From positions 1 to 64,000 of the forward strand of contig CANRMA010000011.1 of NCBI GenBank assembly GCA_947631625.1: a stretch of DNA of 64,000 nucleotides, written 5' to 3'. Position 1 is the first letter of the stretch; each line of letters opens with the position of its first letter. Both the position numbers and the translations under genes were made by a program. The notes beneath the pieces were generated by a model. It saw only the letters and a list, made by a program, of their open reading frames with translations, was not told where the DNA came from and searched no databases. Below, piece by piece: positions 7,153 to 16,215 of this stretch. Source of the stretch: an uncultured Lachnospiraceae bacterium. Lineage in GTDB: Bacteria > Bacillota > Clostridia > Lachnospirales > Lachnospiraceae.

Positions 7153-10100
7153 AAGGTTTTTCTGCGCAGTCGAAAGCATAAGCTTGATACGGTTGAGCTG
7201 ATTGACTTCGCTTGCGCCGGGATCGTAGTCGATCGCAACTATATTAGAGAGCGGATAGCGTTTCCTAAGCTCCTTGATAACGCCTTTGCCTACGACATGG
7301 TTAGGCAGGCAGCCGAAAGGCTGTGTGCAGACTATGTTATTTACCCCGTTTTTGATAAGCTCTACCATTTCGCCTGTAAGGAACCAACCTTCGCCTGTCT
7401 GGTTTCCGATGTTTACAATGGGTTTGGCATAATCCACTAACGTGTATATGCTTGTCGGAGTATCAAAGTGCCTGCTCTTTTTAAAGGCTGTATAAGCGCT
7501 TTTGCGGACCATCTCTATAAGGCGTATGCCCAGTCTTGAAATAACAGCTGTTTTTCTTGACTTACCGAGATTATCAGCTTTGTATATCTGGTTATAGAAG
7601 CAGTAGAGTATGAAGTCTATAAGATCGGGAACCACTGCTTCGGCGCCCTCGGCTTCAAGAAGCTCCACCAGATGATTATTTGCGGCCGGAGCGAATTTTA
7701 CAAGAATTTCACCGACTATGCCGACGCGGGGTTTGTTCTCGTCCGTTATCTCTATATTATCAAAATCCTGTATTATCTCGCGGCACATCTTACGGAAAGT
7801 GAAGTAACTTGGATGTCTGCCGGAAATAAAATTGCGACATTTTTCTACCCATTTTTTATGAACTTCGTTTACGGAGCCGGCTTTCTTTTCATAAGGACGC
7901 ATTCTGTATATGCAGCGCATGAATATATCGCCGAACACAGCGCCGTAGGCTACACGCGCGAACAGATCGGCGTTCAGGTGAAAACCGGGATTACTCTCGA
8001 TGCCTGCCAGATTTAGTGAAATAACCGGTATCTGCGACATGCCTGCCTTTTCCAAAGCCCTTCTTATGAAGCCGACGTAGTTGGTTGCGCGGCAGCCGCC
8101 TCCGGTCTGTGTCATAATGATGGCGACTTTGTTAAGATCGTACTTGCCTGATAAAAGGGCATCCATGATCTGTCCGACTACCATAAGGGAAGGATAACAG
8201 GCGTCATTATTTACATACTTAAGACCTACGTCCACGGAGTGGCGGTTATCGTTGTCAAGCACTTCAAAGTGATAGCCGCAGGCGCTGAAAGCTGCCTGAA
8301 GGATCTCGAAATGTATGGGAGACATCTGCGGGCAGAGTATGGTATAATTTTTACGCATTTCTTCGGTAAATTCCACTTTATGGATGGCGCTGGAATGAAT
8401 AACACGTGTTTTTTGTTTCTGCTCGCGAACCTTGATAGCCGACAAAAGCGAACGGATTCTGATCCTTGCCGCGCCTAAGTTGTTTACCTCGTCTATCTTA
8501 AGGCAGGTATATATTTTGCCTGAGCCTGCTAAAATGTCGTTTACCTGATCCGTTGTTACCGCGTCCAGGCCGCAGCCGAAAGAATTAAGCTGTATGAGAT
8601 CCAAATCGTCCCTTGTCTTTACGAAGCTTGCGGCCGCATAAAGCCTTGAATGATACATCCACTGGTCGGAAACGATGAGCGGACGCTCCGGCGCTGCAAG
8701 GTGGGAGATGGAATCTTCCGTAAGCACCGCGATATCATAGGAATTTATAAGTTCGGGTATACCGTGGTTTATTTCGGGATCGATATGATAAGGGCGGCCC
8801 GCAAGCACGATGCCGCGCTTATGGTTCTTTTGTATGTAGTCAAGGACTTCTTCGCCCTTTTTGCGTATGTCGTTTCTTGCGTTTTCAAGTTCCTGCCATG
8901 CGGCTTCGCAGGCATCAATAACATCTGTTATTGGAAGAGAATCAAATTCTTTTGTCAGAGCCTCAGTTACGGTCTTAAGGTCGTTAAAGGACATGAACGG
9001 GTTGCAAAAATCTACCTCACCGCGGCCTATTTCTTCAACATTATTTTTAATATTTTCGGAATAAGATGTAACTATAGGGCAGTTATAGTGGTCGTTGGCC
9101 TCGGGGAATTCGTTCCTTTCATAGAAAAGAGCGGGATAGAAGATAAATTTAATTCCCTGTCTGATAAGCCATGTAACATGCCCATGCGCAAGCTTGGCGG
9201 GGTAGCACTCCGATTCACTGGGTATGGATTCGATTCCAAGTTCATAGATCTTACGGTTAGAACTTGGAGAGAGTATGACTCTGTATCCGAGTTTGGTAAA
9301 AAATGTGAACCAGAACGGATAATTTTCATAAATATTTAAAACTCTGGGTATTCCGACCACGCCTCTTTTCGCCTCGTCCAAAGGCAGCGGTTCATAGGAA
9401 AAAATACGTTTGAGCTTATAGTCAAAAAGATTGGGCAGCCTGTTCTCGTTTTTGCTCTTGCCAAGACCTCTTTCGCAGCGGTTTCCGGATATATATTGAC
9501 GTCCTCCCGTAAATTTGTTGATGGTAAGGCGACAATTATTGGTGCAGCCCTTGCATTTGGCCATGCTGGTGTCGAACTGCAGGGTGTTTATCCTGTCGAT
9601 CGAGAGCATTGTAGTCTGGTAACCCTCTTTATAATTTTCCCTCGCGATCAGCGCTGCGCCGAAAGCGCCCATAATCCCTGCAATATCGGGACGTATGGCT
9701 TCGCAGCCCGATATTTTTTCAAAGCTTCTTAGGACCGCGTCATTATAAAAGGTGCCGCCCTGAACTACTATGTGCTTACCAAGCTCCGAAGCGTCCGATA
9801 CCTTAATTACCTTAAAAAGCGCGTTTTTGATAACGGAATAGGCGAGCCCTGCGGATATATCCGATACTTCTGCGCCCTCTTTTTGGGCCTGTTTTACCTT
9901 AGAATTCATAAATACGGTGCATCTGGTGCCAAGATCGATAGGGTGCTTTGCAAAAAGAGCAGCCTGAGCGAAATCCTGTACGCTGTAATTTAATGATTTC
10001 GCAAAAGTTTCTATAAACGAACCGCAGCCGGAAGAGCAGGCTTCGTTAAGCTGCACGCTGTCTACGGTCTGATTTTTTATTTTGATGCATTTCATATCCT

Positions 10101-11364
10101 GTCCGCCGATGTCAAGTATACAATCCACATCGGGATTGAAGAAAGCGGCGGCATGATAGTGCGCAACGGTCTCCACTTCGCCGTCGTCAAGCAGAAAGGC
10201 AGCTTTCATAAGCGCCTCCCCATAGCCTGTGGAGCAGGAGCGCACGATTTTTACATCCTTAGGCAGAAGGGCGTATATTTCCCTGATAGAGCGGATCGCG
10301 GTTTTTAACGGACTTCCGTCATTGCTGCTGTAAAAAGAATAGAGCAGTGAACCGTCTTCGCTGACAAGAGCCACTTTGGTCGTAGTGCTGCCCGCGTCTA
10401 TGCCTAGGAAACATTTACCTTTATATGTCGCTAAATCGTCAGTTTTTACGTGGTGTAACGAATGTCTCGCGCAGAAAGCGTCATACTCTTTTGTGTCCGC
10501 AAAAAGCGGCTCCATGCGCTCGACTTCAAATTCCATTTTAATATCGGAGGAGAGTTTTTTGTTCATTTCCTCCATGGAATAACTTACATCTTCCTTCGCA
10601 TTTAAAGCGGAACCGATAGCCGCAAAAAGATGAGAGTTGTCCATATCTATTATGTGGTCGTCGTCAAGATTTAAAGTACGTATAAAAGCGGCTTTAAGCT
10701 CGGATAAAAAGTGCAGCGGGCCGCCTAAGAATGCAACGTGCCCCCTGATAGGCTTGCCGCAGGCCAGACCGCTTATGGTCTGATTTACCACCGCCTGGAA
10801 AATAGAAGCAGCCAGGTCTTCTTTGGTGGCGCCTTCATTTATAAGAGGCTGTATGTCGGATTTGGCAAAAACGCCGCATCTTGCCGCAATAGTATATAAA
10901 GAATGATAATTCTGAGCATACTTATTAAGACCTGACGCATCAGTCTGTAAAAGCGAAGCCATCTGGTCTATGAAGGAACCGGTGCCGCCGGCGCAGATAC
11001 CGTTCATACGCTGTTCCACGTTGCCGCCCTCAAAATAGATTATTTTGGCGTCCTCGCCGCCAAGCTCAATGGCGACGTCCGTAACGGGCGCCAGTTCCTT
11101 AAGAGAAGTGGAAACGGCTATTACCTCCTGTACGAAAGGCACTTTCAGGTGGTTGGCAAGCGTAAGCCCCCCGGAGCCTGTGATTACAGGGTGCAGGGTA
11201 ATATTGCCAAGTTTATCGTAGGCGCTTTTAAGAAGGCTTGATAGCGTCTCCTTTATATTGGCAAAATGCCTCTGATAATCTGAAAAAAGTAACTGATGTC
11301 TCTCATCAAGTATGGCTATCTTGACTGTTGTGGAACCAATGTCAATGCCGAGAGTATATTGCAT
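7132..11364 (-). CDS. Large acyl-CoA dehydratase activase-type protein (two ASKHA modules, DUF2229)
   Basis: A 1410-residue protein of the 2-hydroxyacyl-CoA dehydratase activase (BcrAD/BadFG) family. First ASKHA ATPase module about 1-255 ([16 protein letters not shown], with Cys124 and Cys163 in the cluster-ligand positions); second about 318-580 ([17 protein letters not shown], with Cys447 and Cys481); then a Cys cluster C603/C606/C610/C629; a DUF2229 region about 650-880; and a C-terminal part resembling the dehydratase D-component. Small activases are 4Fe-4S ATPases that inject an electron into dehydratases; the function of these very large fused forms is not established. The start is supported by GGGGGA. 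It stands alone between a terminator and a divergent gene. Confidence 0.88.
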   Translation of the reverse strand: MQYTLGIDIGSTTVKIAILDERHQLLFSDYQRHFANIKETLSSLLKSAYDKLGNITLHPVITGSGGLTLANHLKVPFVQEVIAVSTSLKELAPVTDVAIELGGEDAKIIYFEGGNVEQRMNGICAGGTGSFIDQMASLLQTDASGLNKYAQNYHSLYTIAARCGVFAKSDIQPLINEGATKEDLAASIFQAVVNQTISGLACGKPIRGHVAFLGGPLHFLSELKAAFIRTLNLDDDHIIDMDNSHLFAAIGSALNAKEDVSYSMEEMNKKLSSDIKMEFEVERMEPLFADTKEYDAFCARHSLHHVKTDDLATYKGKCFLGIDAGSTTTKVALVSEDGSLLYSFYSSNDGSPLKTAIRSIREIYALLPKDVKIVRSCSTGYGEALMKAAFLLDDGEVETVAHYHAAAFFNPDVDCILDIGGQDMKCIKIKNQTVDSVQLNEACSSGCGSFIETFAKSLNYSVQDFAQAALFAKHPIDLGTRCTVFMNSKVKQAQKEGAEVSDISAGLAYSVIKNALFKVIKVSDASELGKHIVVQGGTFYNDAVLRSFEKISGCEAIRPDIAGIMGAFGAALIARENYKEGYQTTMLSIDRINTLQFDTSMAKCKGCTNNCRLTINKFTGGRQYISGNRCERGLGKSKNENRLPNLFDYKLKRIFSYEPLPLDEAKRGVVGIPRVLNIYENYPFWFTFFTKLGYRVILSPSSNRKIYELGIESIPSESECYPAKLAHGHVTWLIRQGIKFIFYPALFYERNEFPEANDHYNCPIVTSYSENIKNNVEEIGRGEVDFCNPFMSFNDLKTVTEALTKEFDSLPITDVIDACEAAWQELENARNDIRKKGEEVLDYIQKNHKRGIVLAGRPYHIDPEINHGIPELINSYDIAVLTEDSISHLAAPERPLIVSDQWMYHSRLYAAASFVKTRDDLDLIQLNSFGCGLDAVTTDQVNDILAGSGKIYTCLKIDEVNNLGAARIRIRSLLSAIKVREQKQKTRVIHSSAIHKVEFTEEMRKNYTILCPQMSPIHFEILQAAFSACGYHFEVLDNDNRHSVDVGLKYVNNDACYPSLMVVGQIMDALLSGKYDLNKVAIIMTQTGGGCRATNYVGFIRRALEKAGMSQIPVISLNLAGIESNPGFHLNADLFARVAYGAVFGDIFMRCIYRMRPYEKKAGSVNEVHKKWVEKCRNFISGRHPSYFTFRKMCREIIQDFDNIEITDENKPRVGIVGEILVKFAPAANNHLVELLEAEGAEAVVPDLIDFILYCFYNQIYKADNLGKSRKTAVISRLGIRLIEMVRKSAYTAFKKSRHFDTPTSIYTLVDYAKPIVNIGNQTGEGWFLTGEMVELIKNGVNNIVCTQPFGCLPNHVVGKGVIKELRKRYPLSNIVAIDYDPGASEVNQLNRIKLMLSTAQKNLKKADVI

Positions 11365-11671
11365 TTTAATCCCCCATTCCTGTATTTCTTTACGTTGGTT
11401 TCCGACATGCTAAGTCATTATACGACACTTATTTTAAAAAAGCAATGAACACTTTTTGAGAATTTGTTAAGTTTTTGGAAGCTATTTATTAAATTTTTAT
11501 GATTTTTGGTTAATTCTTTATTGGAACATTTACTTTTAAATTTAGTAATGATAGAATATATTAAAATTTTTATTGCAAAATGACAGATTGTTTAAAGTTC
11601 GTTCATGTATTAAAAAGCTTGCGCTTTTTGCTGTCAGGAATTTTCAGGCTGAGTAAGAATGGGGGATATGA
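11365..11671. other. Divergent intergenic region
   Basis: AT-rich 307 bases between the divergent activase and rhomboid-like genes. A candidate rightward promoter and a small hairpin (AAAAAGC 11612-11618, loop TTGC, GCTTTTT 11623-11629) that could attenuate the rightward transcript are the only elements seen. I see no coding sequence. Confidence 0.6.
11529..11557 (+). promoter_or_regulatory. Candidate sigma-A promoter of the rhomboid-like gene
   Basis: TTTACT at 11529-11534, 17-bp spacer, TAGAAT at 11552-11557. About 110 bases of leader would precede the ATG at 11672. Confidence 0.45.
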
Positions 11672-12544
11672 ATGAGTTCATTTGAAAAGAAGTTCGGGAA
11701 ATATGCCATAAGGAACTTGTCCGTGGTGCTTGTCATCTGCTACGCGATAGGGTATCTTTTTGAGCTGCTTATGCCAAACATTGTGTATTATTTAACGCTT
11801 AATCCTTATGCGATCCTGCATGGGCAGGTGTGGCGGCTTGTTACATGGATATTGATACCGCCTTCCGAGTCCAATATTTTCTTTACGCTTATTATGCTGT
11901 ATTTTTACTGCTCGATAGGTACTACCCTTGAAAGGACGTGGGGAACTTACAGATATAATGTATATATTTTTTCGGGAATGCTGTTTACCATACTGGGCAG
12001 CTTCCTTCTTATGGGCTACACCTATCTTCGTTTTGGCAATGAACTTACGGCGCTTGGAGCGGAAAGCATTGCGTTGTATTTTACGGGCGTTTCCATGTAT
12101 TTTAGTACCTACTATATAAATATGTCCATTTTCCTTGCATTTGCGGCGACATTTCCGGACGTATCGGTGCTGCTGATGTTCATTATTCCGATAAAAGTTA
12201 AATGGCTGGGCGTTATATATGCGATCATGCTTGCGTTTTCATTCTTCCAGGGCGATATCAATATCAAGTTTGCAATAGCGGCGTCGCTGCTCAATTTTGT
12301 CGTGTTCTTCTTTACCTCGAGGAATATGATGCACCTAAATCCCAGGCAGATACACCGCAGGCAGGAGTTTAAGCGTGATGTTAGAAGGGGAAGCAGCGGG
12401 ATTACCAAGCATAAGTGCGCGATCTGCGGACGGACTGAGGTAGACAGCCCCGATATGCAGTTCCGCTTCTGCTCTAAGTGCGACGGGAACTATGAATACT
12501 GCGAGGAGCATCTGTATACGCATACGCATGTAAAAAGACAGTGA
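11672..12544 (+). CDS. Rhomboid-fold membrane protein (likely non-catalytic) with C-terminal zinc ribbon
   Basis: A 290-residue protein with about six membrane segments in residues 15-225 and a cytosolic tail. WRLVTWILIPPSESN and LERTWGTYRYNVYIFSG match the rhomboid L1 loop and TM2-3 region. The catalytic GxSG serine motif is replaced by ALGAESIALYF and the TM6 histidine is not evident (KFAIAASLLNFVVF), so it is probably a pseudoprotease. The tail carries CAICGR...FCSKC, then CEEHLYTHTH, a treble-clef or zinc-ribbon-like element. A GGGGGA ribosome site precedes the ATG. The role is unknown; rhomboid pseudoproteases commonly bind or escort membrane clients. Confidence 0.75.
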   Translation: MSSFEKKFGKYAIRNLSVVLVICYAIGYLFELLMPNIVYYLTLNPYAILHGQVWRLVTWILIPPSESNIFFTLIMLYFYCSIGTTLERTWGTYRYNVYIFSGMLFTILGSFLLMGYTYLRFGNELTALGAESIALYFTGVSMYFSTYYINMSIFLAFAATFPDVSVLLMFIIPIKVKWLGVIYAIMLAFSFFQGDINIKFAIAASLLNFVVFFFTSRNMMHLNPRQIHRRQEFKRDVRRGSSGITKHKCAICGRTEVDSPDMQFRFCSKCDGNYEYCEEHLYTHTHVKRQ

Positions 12545-12596
12545 TGACAGGGACCTGAAAACTTTTACTAATAAATTCGGAAGTTATAATTTTATA

Positions 12597-12739
12597 GATA
12601 ATTGCGAAATTCGTTCTCACAACACAGAATTTAGTAAAAATATACAAAAAAGGGGTGACTCTGCGTCCCCGCAATGGAACCCCGTTTTGTATATTTTTGC
12701 TAAATTCGGAAGCTTAAGAGTGTGTTTCGCAAATGCCTA
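12597..12739. mobile_element. MITE-like palindromic element
   Basis: A 143-bp palindrome. Near-perfect inner arms of 28-29 bases (12628-12656 and 12679-12706) carry AATTTAGTAAAAATATACAA; imperfect outer ends are TAATTGCGAAA on the left and TTTCGCAAATGCCTA on the right. TATAATT flanks both sides (12585-12591 and 12740-12746), a possible target duplication. The ends resemble those of the element at 36409-36613. It lies in the upstream region of the esterase gene and could also terminate transcription from the rhomboid gene. Confidence 0.65.
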
Positions 12740-12781
12740 TATAATTCTAAAATAACGTTTGAGTATAGGAAAGAAGGATAT

Positions 12782-13480
12782 ATGCTGTCTAAACAGAGCA
12801 TTGGCCCAAAGCAGTGTTTTATATACGATAATGAAGAGGCGGATATTTTTCTGATACAGGCGGTGGGAGAGCATGAACTTAAATCGCTTGAGAGGGAAAC
12901 GGAACTCATAAAGGAGTATTCCGACAATACGCCTTTTTCGTTTGCGGCTTTTTTGATAAAAGACTGGAACAGGGAGCTTTCGCCCTGGGAGGCAGACGCA
13001 GTTATGGGAAAAGACGGCTTCGGAGGGGAAGCTTTGGATACGCTTTGTTACATTACCGACATACTTATTCCGAAGCTAACAGCTTCATACAGGTATAAGG
13101 ATAAGTTAAGATTCGGTATCGGCGGTTATTCTCTTTCAGGACTGTTTGCCCTTTTTGCGGCTTATAATACGGATGTCTTTGATGCAGTGGCCGCTGTGTC
13201 CCCGTCGGTATGGTTCCCTGAGTGGCTTTCATATGCTCAAGCTCATAGTATGCAGGCTGCAGAGGTATATTTAAGTCTCGGCGAAAAGGAAGAGAAGACC
13301 AAGAACGAAATAATGTCTAAGGTCGGTGATAATATACGCGAACAATATACGCTTCTCCGCGAGGATAAAAACGTTAAATCGTGTATATTGGAATGGAATA
13401 ACGGGAACCATTTTACGGACTGCGAAAAAAGGACCGCGAAAGGTTTTGCATGGCTTATAAATCGGCGGCAGCCGACATAA
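12782..13480 (+). CDS. Alpha/beta-hydrolase (esterase-D / Fes-like esterase)
   Basis: A 232-residue soluble alpha/beta-hydrolase. The nucleophile elbow GGYSLSG (GxSxG) is followed by LFALFAAYNTDVFDAVAAVS, typical of the esterase D and enterochelin-esterase-like branch, and the catalytic His is probably in NGNHFTDC near the C-terminus. It should hydrolyse an ester or thioester; the substrate is unknown. A longer frame starts at 12722, but AAGAAGGA just before the ATG at 12782 supports that start. The sigma-like gene follows 25 bases downstream, so the two may be co-transcribed. Confidence 0.8.
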   Translation: MLSKQSIGPKQCFIYDNEEADIFLIQAVGEHELKSLERETELIKEYSDNTPFSFAAFLIKDWNRELSPWEADAVMGKDGFGGEALDTLCYITDILIPKLTASYRYKDKLRFGIGGYSLSGLFALFAAYNTDVFDAVAAVSPSVWFPEWLSYAQAHSMQAAEVYLSLGEKEEKTKNEIMSKVGDNIREQYTLLREDKNVKSCILEWNNGNHFTDCEKRTAKGFAWLINRRQPT

Positions 13481-13505
13481 ACAGAAACAGTTAGGAAGGT
13501 ATCAT

Positions 13506-14240
13506 ATGAATAAAGAAACAGAATTTGTCAGGACTCTTGAGAGTGTCAGGGAGACAGCAAGGAATCAGGGAAACTGCATTTCAAAGGAACAGATCATGGA
13601 AGCGTTTGCCGAACTTGAGTTGGAAGAAGATAAATTCGAACCGGTGTTCGATTATCTGAAAAAACATGGAATAGGCATAGGAGAGCCGTTAAGTCCTGAC
13701 GAATATCTCAGTGAATCTGAGGTAAGTTATCTGGAAACTTATCTTGAGCAGCTGAAGGAACTTAAAGAGGTATCGGACGGGGAAAAAGAAGCCGTTACTT
13801 TATCCGCAATGGCGGGCGATATCGATGCGCAAAAACAGCTTATAAACATTTTTTTGCCGCAGGTCGTTGAAATATCCAAGTTATATGCAGGGCAGGGAGT
13901 ATATCTGGAAGATCTGATAGGAGAAGGCAACGTTGCGCTTGCAACGGGCGTAACCATGCTTGGGGCGTTTGAGAATGCAAAAGAAGCTCAGGGAATGTTG
14001 GCAAAGCTTATAATGGATGCGATGGAAGAATATATTGCTGATACTGCCGATGAGGCAAAAAAATACCGTAAGGCCGCCAATAAAGTGAACAAAGTTGCGG
14101 ACAAGGCCAATGAGCTTTCGGAAGAACTCCATCGAAAGGTGAGCATTGGGGAGCTTATGGAAGAAACCGGCTTTAGCGAGGAATACATCAAAGAAGCGAT
14201 ACGAATAAGCGGGAATAAGATAGAAGCTATAGAAACCTGA
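13506..14240 (+). CDS. Sigma-70-like protein lacking region 4
   Basis: A 244-residue protein. Residues about 8-60 resemble the N-terminal region 1.1 of housekeeping sigma factors (GNCISKEQIMEAFAELELEE..., FDYLKKHGIGI). Residues about 100-150 resemble regions 1.2-2.1 (GDIDAQKQLINIFLPQVVEI, LYAGQGVYLEDLIGEGNVAL). Residues about 208-240 look like region 3 (VSIGELMEETGFSEEYIKEA). The aromatic DNA-melting and -10-recognition part of region 2 and all of region 4 are missing, so it cannot be a normal sigma factor; it may bind core polymerase or sigma partners. The ribosome site AGGAAGG is good. Upstream esterase and downstream 14344 gene may form one operon. Confidence 0.7.
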   Translation: MNKETEFVRTLESVRETARNQGNCISKEQIMEAFAELELEEDKFEPVFDYLKKHGIGIGEPLSPDEYLSESEVSYLETYLEQLKELKEVSDGEKEAVTLSAMAGDIDAQKQLINIFLPQVVEISKLYAGQGVYLEDLIGEGNVALATGVTMLGAFENAKEAQGMLAKLIMDAMEEYIADTADEAKKYRKAANKVNKVADKANELSEELHRKVSIGELMEETGFSEEYIKEAIRISGNKIEAIET

Positions 14241-14343
14241 TATTAAGGGCGCATAGGGGGCAAGACCCCGATACAAATGTCCGGTCAGATATGAATAGCT
14301 GAGCATGAAGGATATGAGACGGATTTGAAAGGTACGGTTTGGG

Positions 14344-14766
14344 ATGAAATATCAATATGAAGATTTCAAATATTTTATGCAGGATGTAGGGACTCTATAT
14401 ATAGGCGCATATTACAATTATGCGGAGTTGATGGAAAATGAGATGGTTCCGTTTAAGTTAAAAAGTATCATAGAGCATTATATAATGAAAGACACACAGG
14501 CGGATACAACGTTGGAAAGCCAGTTTTATTATATGACAAAAGAAGATTTTTCCTTCAGAACATATATGCAGCTTAAGGCTAAAGTCAAAGTCTGCATGTA
14601 TGTGGAAAAAAAGCGGTTGTTTGGAAAGACTAAAATGGTATATTTGAGTACCGTGGTTCCGCTTGATGAGTTTGCGGATATGAATCTTGCCGTGAAGAAG
14701 AAAAAGAATGTAAAAGTGCAGGAGATCATTATATCTAAGCTTGCGATGATGGCTTTTAGCGTATAA
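14344..14766 (+). CDS. Conserved hypothetical protein, 140 aa
   Basis: Not recognised. It is a soluble, aromatic- and Lys-rich protein (MKYQYEDFKYFMQDVGTLYI, later VEKKRLFGKTKMVYLSTVVP) with no membrane segment or Cys cluster. The sequence reads as a genuine protein: consistent codon use, GAAAGG upstream of the ATG, and position 103 bases after the sigma-like gene on the same strand. A functional link with that gene is possible but unproven. Confidence 0.6.
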   Translation: MKYQYEDFKYFMQDVGTLYIGAYYNYAELMENEMVPFKLKSIIEHYIMKDTQADTTLESQFYYMTKEDFSFRTYMQLKAKVKVCMYVEKKRLFGKTKMVYLSTVVPLDEFADMNLAVKKKKNVKVQEIIISKLAMMAFSV

Positions 14767-14794
14767 AAAGCGGATTTGCGACGTTTTTCTTGCA

Positions 14795-14838
14795 TTTGCG
14801 ATAAAAGACGCGATAACTTACAAATTTTTTATCGCAAA
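14795..14838 (+). terminator. Hairpin with A/T tails after the 14344 gene
   Basis: Perfect 12-bp inverted repeat, TTTGCGATAAAA (14795-14806) and TTTTATCGCAAA (14827-14838), with a 20-base loop. It is placed to end the rightward unit. A Rho-independent terminator is likely, though the stem is AT-rich. Confidence 0.5.
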
Positions 14839-14915
14839 AAACTATTGCTTTTGACAATATTTTTTGTTAAACTTAGGTTGCAAAACAAATTTAGGTAAAA
14901 TTCCCCTTTTACACT

Positions 14916-14957
14916 GGGCAGGCATTGATCGAAAATGGTCTTTGCCTGCTCTTTTAT
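14916..14957 (+). terminator. Intrinsic terminator
   Basis: GGGCAGGCA (14916-14924) pairs with TGCCTGCTC (14943-14951), including one G-U pair, followed by CTTTTATT. It lies between convergent genes ending at 14766 and 14995. Confidence 0.65.
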
Positions 14958-14994
14958 TATGCAAATATATGATAAAAAATATAAAGGGCAATTT

Positions 14995-16008
14995 TTATTG
15001 TCCTGCAGATTTAAGGCCTGAGGTGTAGTGCAGTTTGTAATCGTCGGTGATAAAGACAGCTTCAACTTCGTCAGTATTTTCAATTAAGGCCATGCCGTCA
15101 CGCAGGCCCAGTATCATACAGGAAGTAGACAGAGCATCTCCCGTGGTGGAAGACTTGGAGAGTATCGTAACCCCAAGCAATTCATTTTGGACAGGGTATC
15201 CGGTAGAAGTATCCAGAATATGGTGATATAATACATTGTCTTTATAAAAATATCGTTCATAGACGCCGGAAGAGACAAGGGAAGCGTCGGTTACGGGCAG
15301 CGAAGTGATGATACTGCCATGCGCGTCGAAAGGTTTTTGAATACCGAGCTTAAACGGTTTGGAGTCAGGGCGTGAGCCTATTGTCAGAATATTACCTCCC
15401 AGATTTATCATCGCGCTTTCTACATTTTGTGATACCAGATAGTCTTTCATCTTATCCGCGATAAAACCTTTGGCGATAAAACCAAGATTTATCCCGGCCT
15501 TGGGATCTTTCAGCGTAACGGTATTTCCCTCTGTTGCCAGAGCGTGATAATCCACATGCGAAAGGGCGGCCGCAATGTCCTCGTCACTTGGAATGACCGC
15601 GTCTGAGTCCGGATGAAAGTCCCAGAGGCTGCTTACGCTCTCAATGGTCAGGTCTGTACGCCCGCCGGTGAGTTCGCAGTAATAAAGCGCTGTGTTTAAT
15701 AAGTCTGCCGTTTCGTCTGACACAACGACGGGATTGCCGTTACTGTGATTGATATTCCATATATCGGAGCCCTCGATCGTGGCGCTAAGCATTTTCTCAT
15801 ATTTATCCGCCAGTTCCATACATTTTTGCAGACAGCTTTCCTTATCCTTATCATAAATTGTTATCTGAATGACGGTATCGAAATAAAATCCGGTTTTAGA
15901 CAGAGGTGTATTGCCGGATTGGGAATGGCCTGAGAAATAAAATATTAAGACGCATGATAATAGAACAAAACAGGTTGACATAATATGGAATGTTCTGCTT
16001 TTATTCAT
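14995..16008 (-). CDS. apbE: FAD:protein FMN transferase (ApbE)
   Basis: Transfers FMN from FAD to Ser/Thr of flavoprotein subunits (RNF/NQR-type and related extracytoplasmic reductases), acting outside the membrane. The 337-residue protein has an N-terminal hydrophobic segment (residues 9-26), best read as a signal anchor; an LLSC lipobox-like sequence lies inside it but too early to be convincing. Family motifs: GFYFDTVIQITIY, GGRTDLTIESVSSLWDF, NLGFIAKGFIADKM, NLGGNIL, HHILDTSTGYPV and the metal-binding STTGDALSTSCMILG. No target flavoprotein gene is visible nearby. Confidence 0.92.
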   Translation of the reverse strand: MNKSRTFHIMSTCFVLLSCVLIFYFSGHSQSGNTPLSKTGFYFDTVIQITIYDKDKESCLQKCMELADKYEKMLSATIEGSDIWNINHSNGNPVVVSDETADLLNTALYYCELTGGRTDLTIESVSSLWDFHPDSDAVIPSDEDIAAALSHVDYHALATEGNTVTLKDPKAGINLGFIAKGFIADKMKDYLVSQNVESAMINLGGNILTIGSRPDSKPFKLGIQKPFDAHGSIITSLPVTDASLVSSGVYERYFYKDNVLYHHILDTSTGYPVQNELLGVTILSKSSTTGDALSTSCMILGLRDGMALIENTDEVEAVFITDDYKLHYTSGLKSAGQ

Positions 16009-16074
16009 ATGGATCGCCCTGCCTTCCTTTCACCTTATGATATCTTACGCGCTTTATCTTAATTGCATAACAAG

Positions 16075-16103
16075 TTGTAAATACCGTTTATCCGTGTTAA
16101 AAT
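16075..16103 (+). promoter_or_regulatory. Candidate sigma-A promoter of the GH25 gene
   Basis: TTGTAA (16075-16080), 17-bp spacer, TAAAAT (16098-16103). A small GCCC-GTTT-GGGC hairpin followed by TTTTTT near 16163-16180 lies between promoter and gene and could attenuate it. Confidence 0.6.
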
Positions 16104-16215
16104 AAAAGAGTATTGATTTATGCCGTATGGGAGCAAAATCTGATATCACTGTATTATTATAGCGCCCGTTTGGGCTTTTTTCTATAGGAATGATCAAGAA
16201 AGGCTGGGAATATAA

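Noticed and set aside
8650-9339. 229-residue plus-strand frame inside the activase gene
   Set aside because: Antisense shadow of a strongly conserved coding region; composition is unlike a real protein and it has no ribosome site.
14829-15083. 84-residue minus-strand frame near the apbE 3' end
   Set aside because: Overlaps the apbE C-terminus in another frame and covers terminator hairpins.
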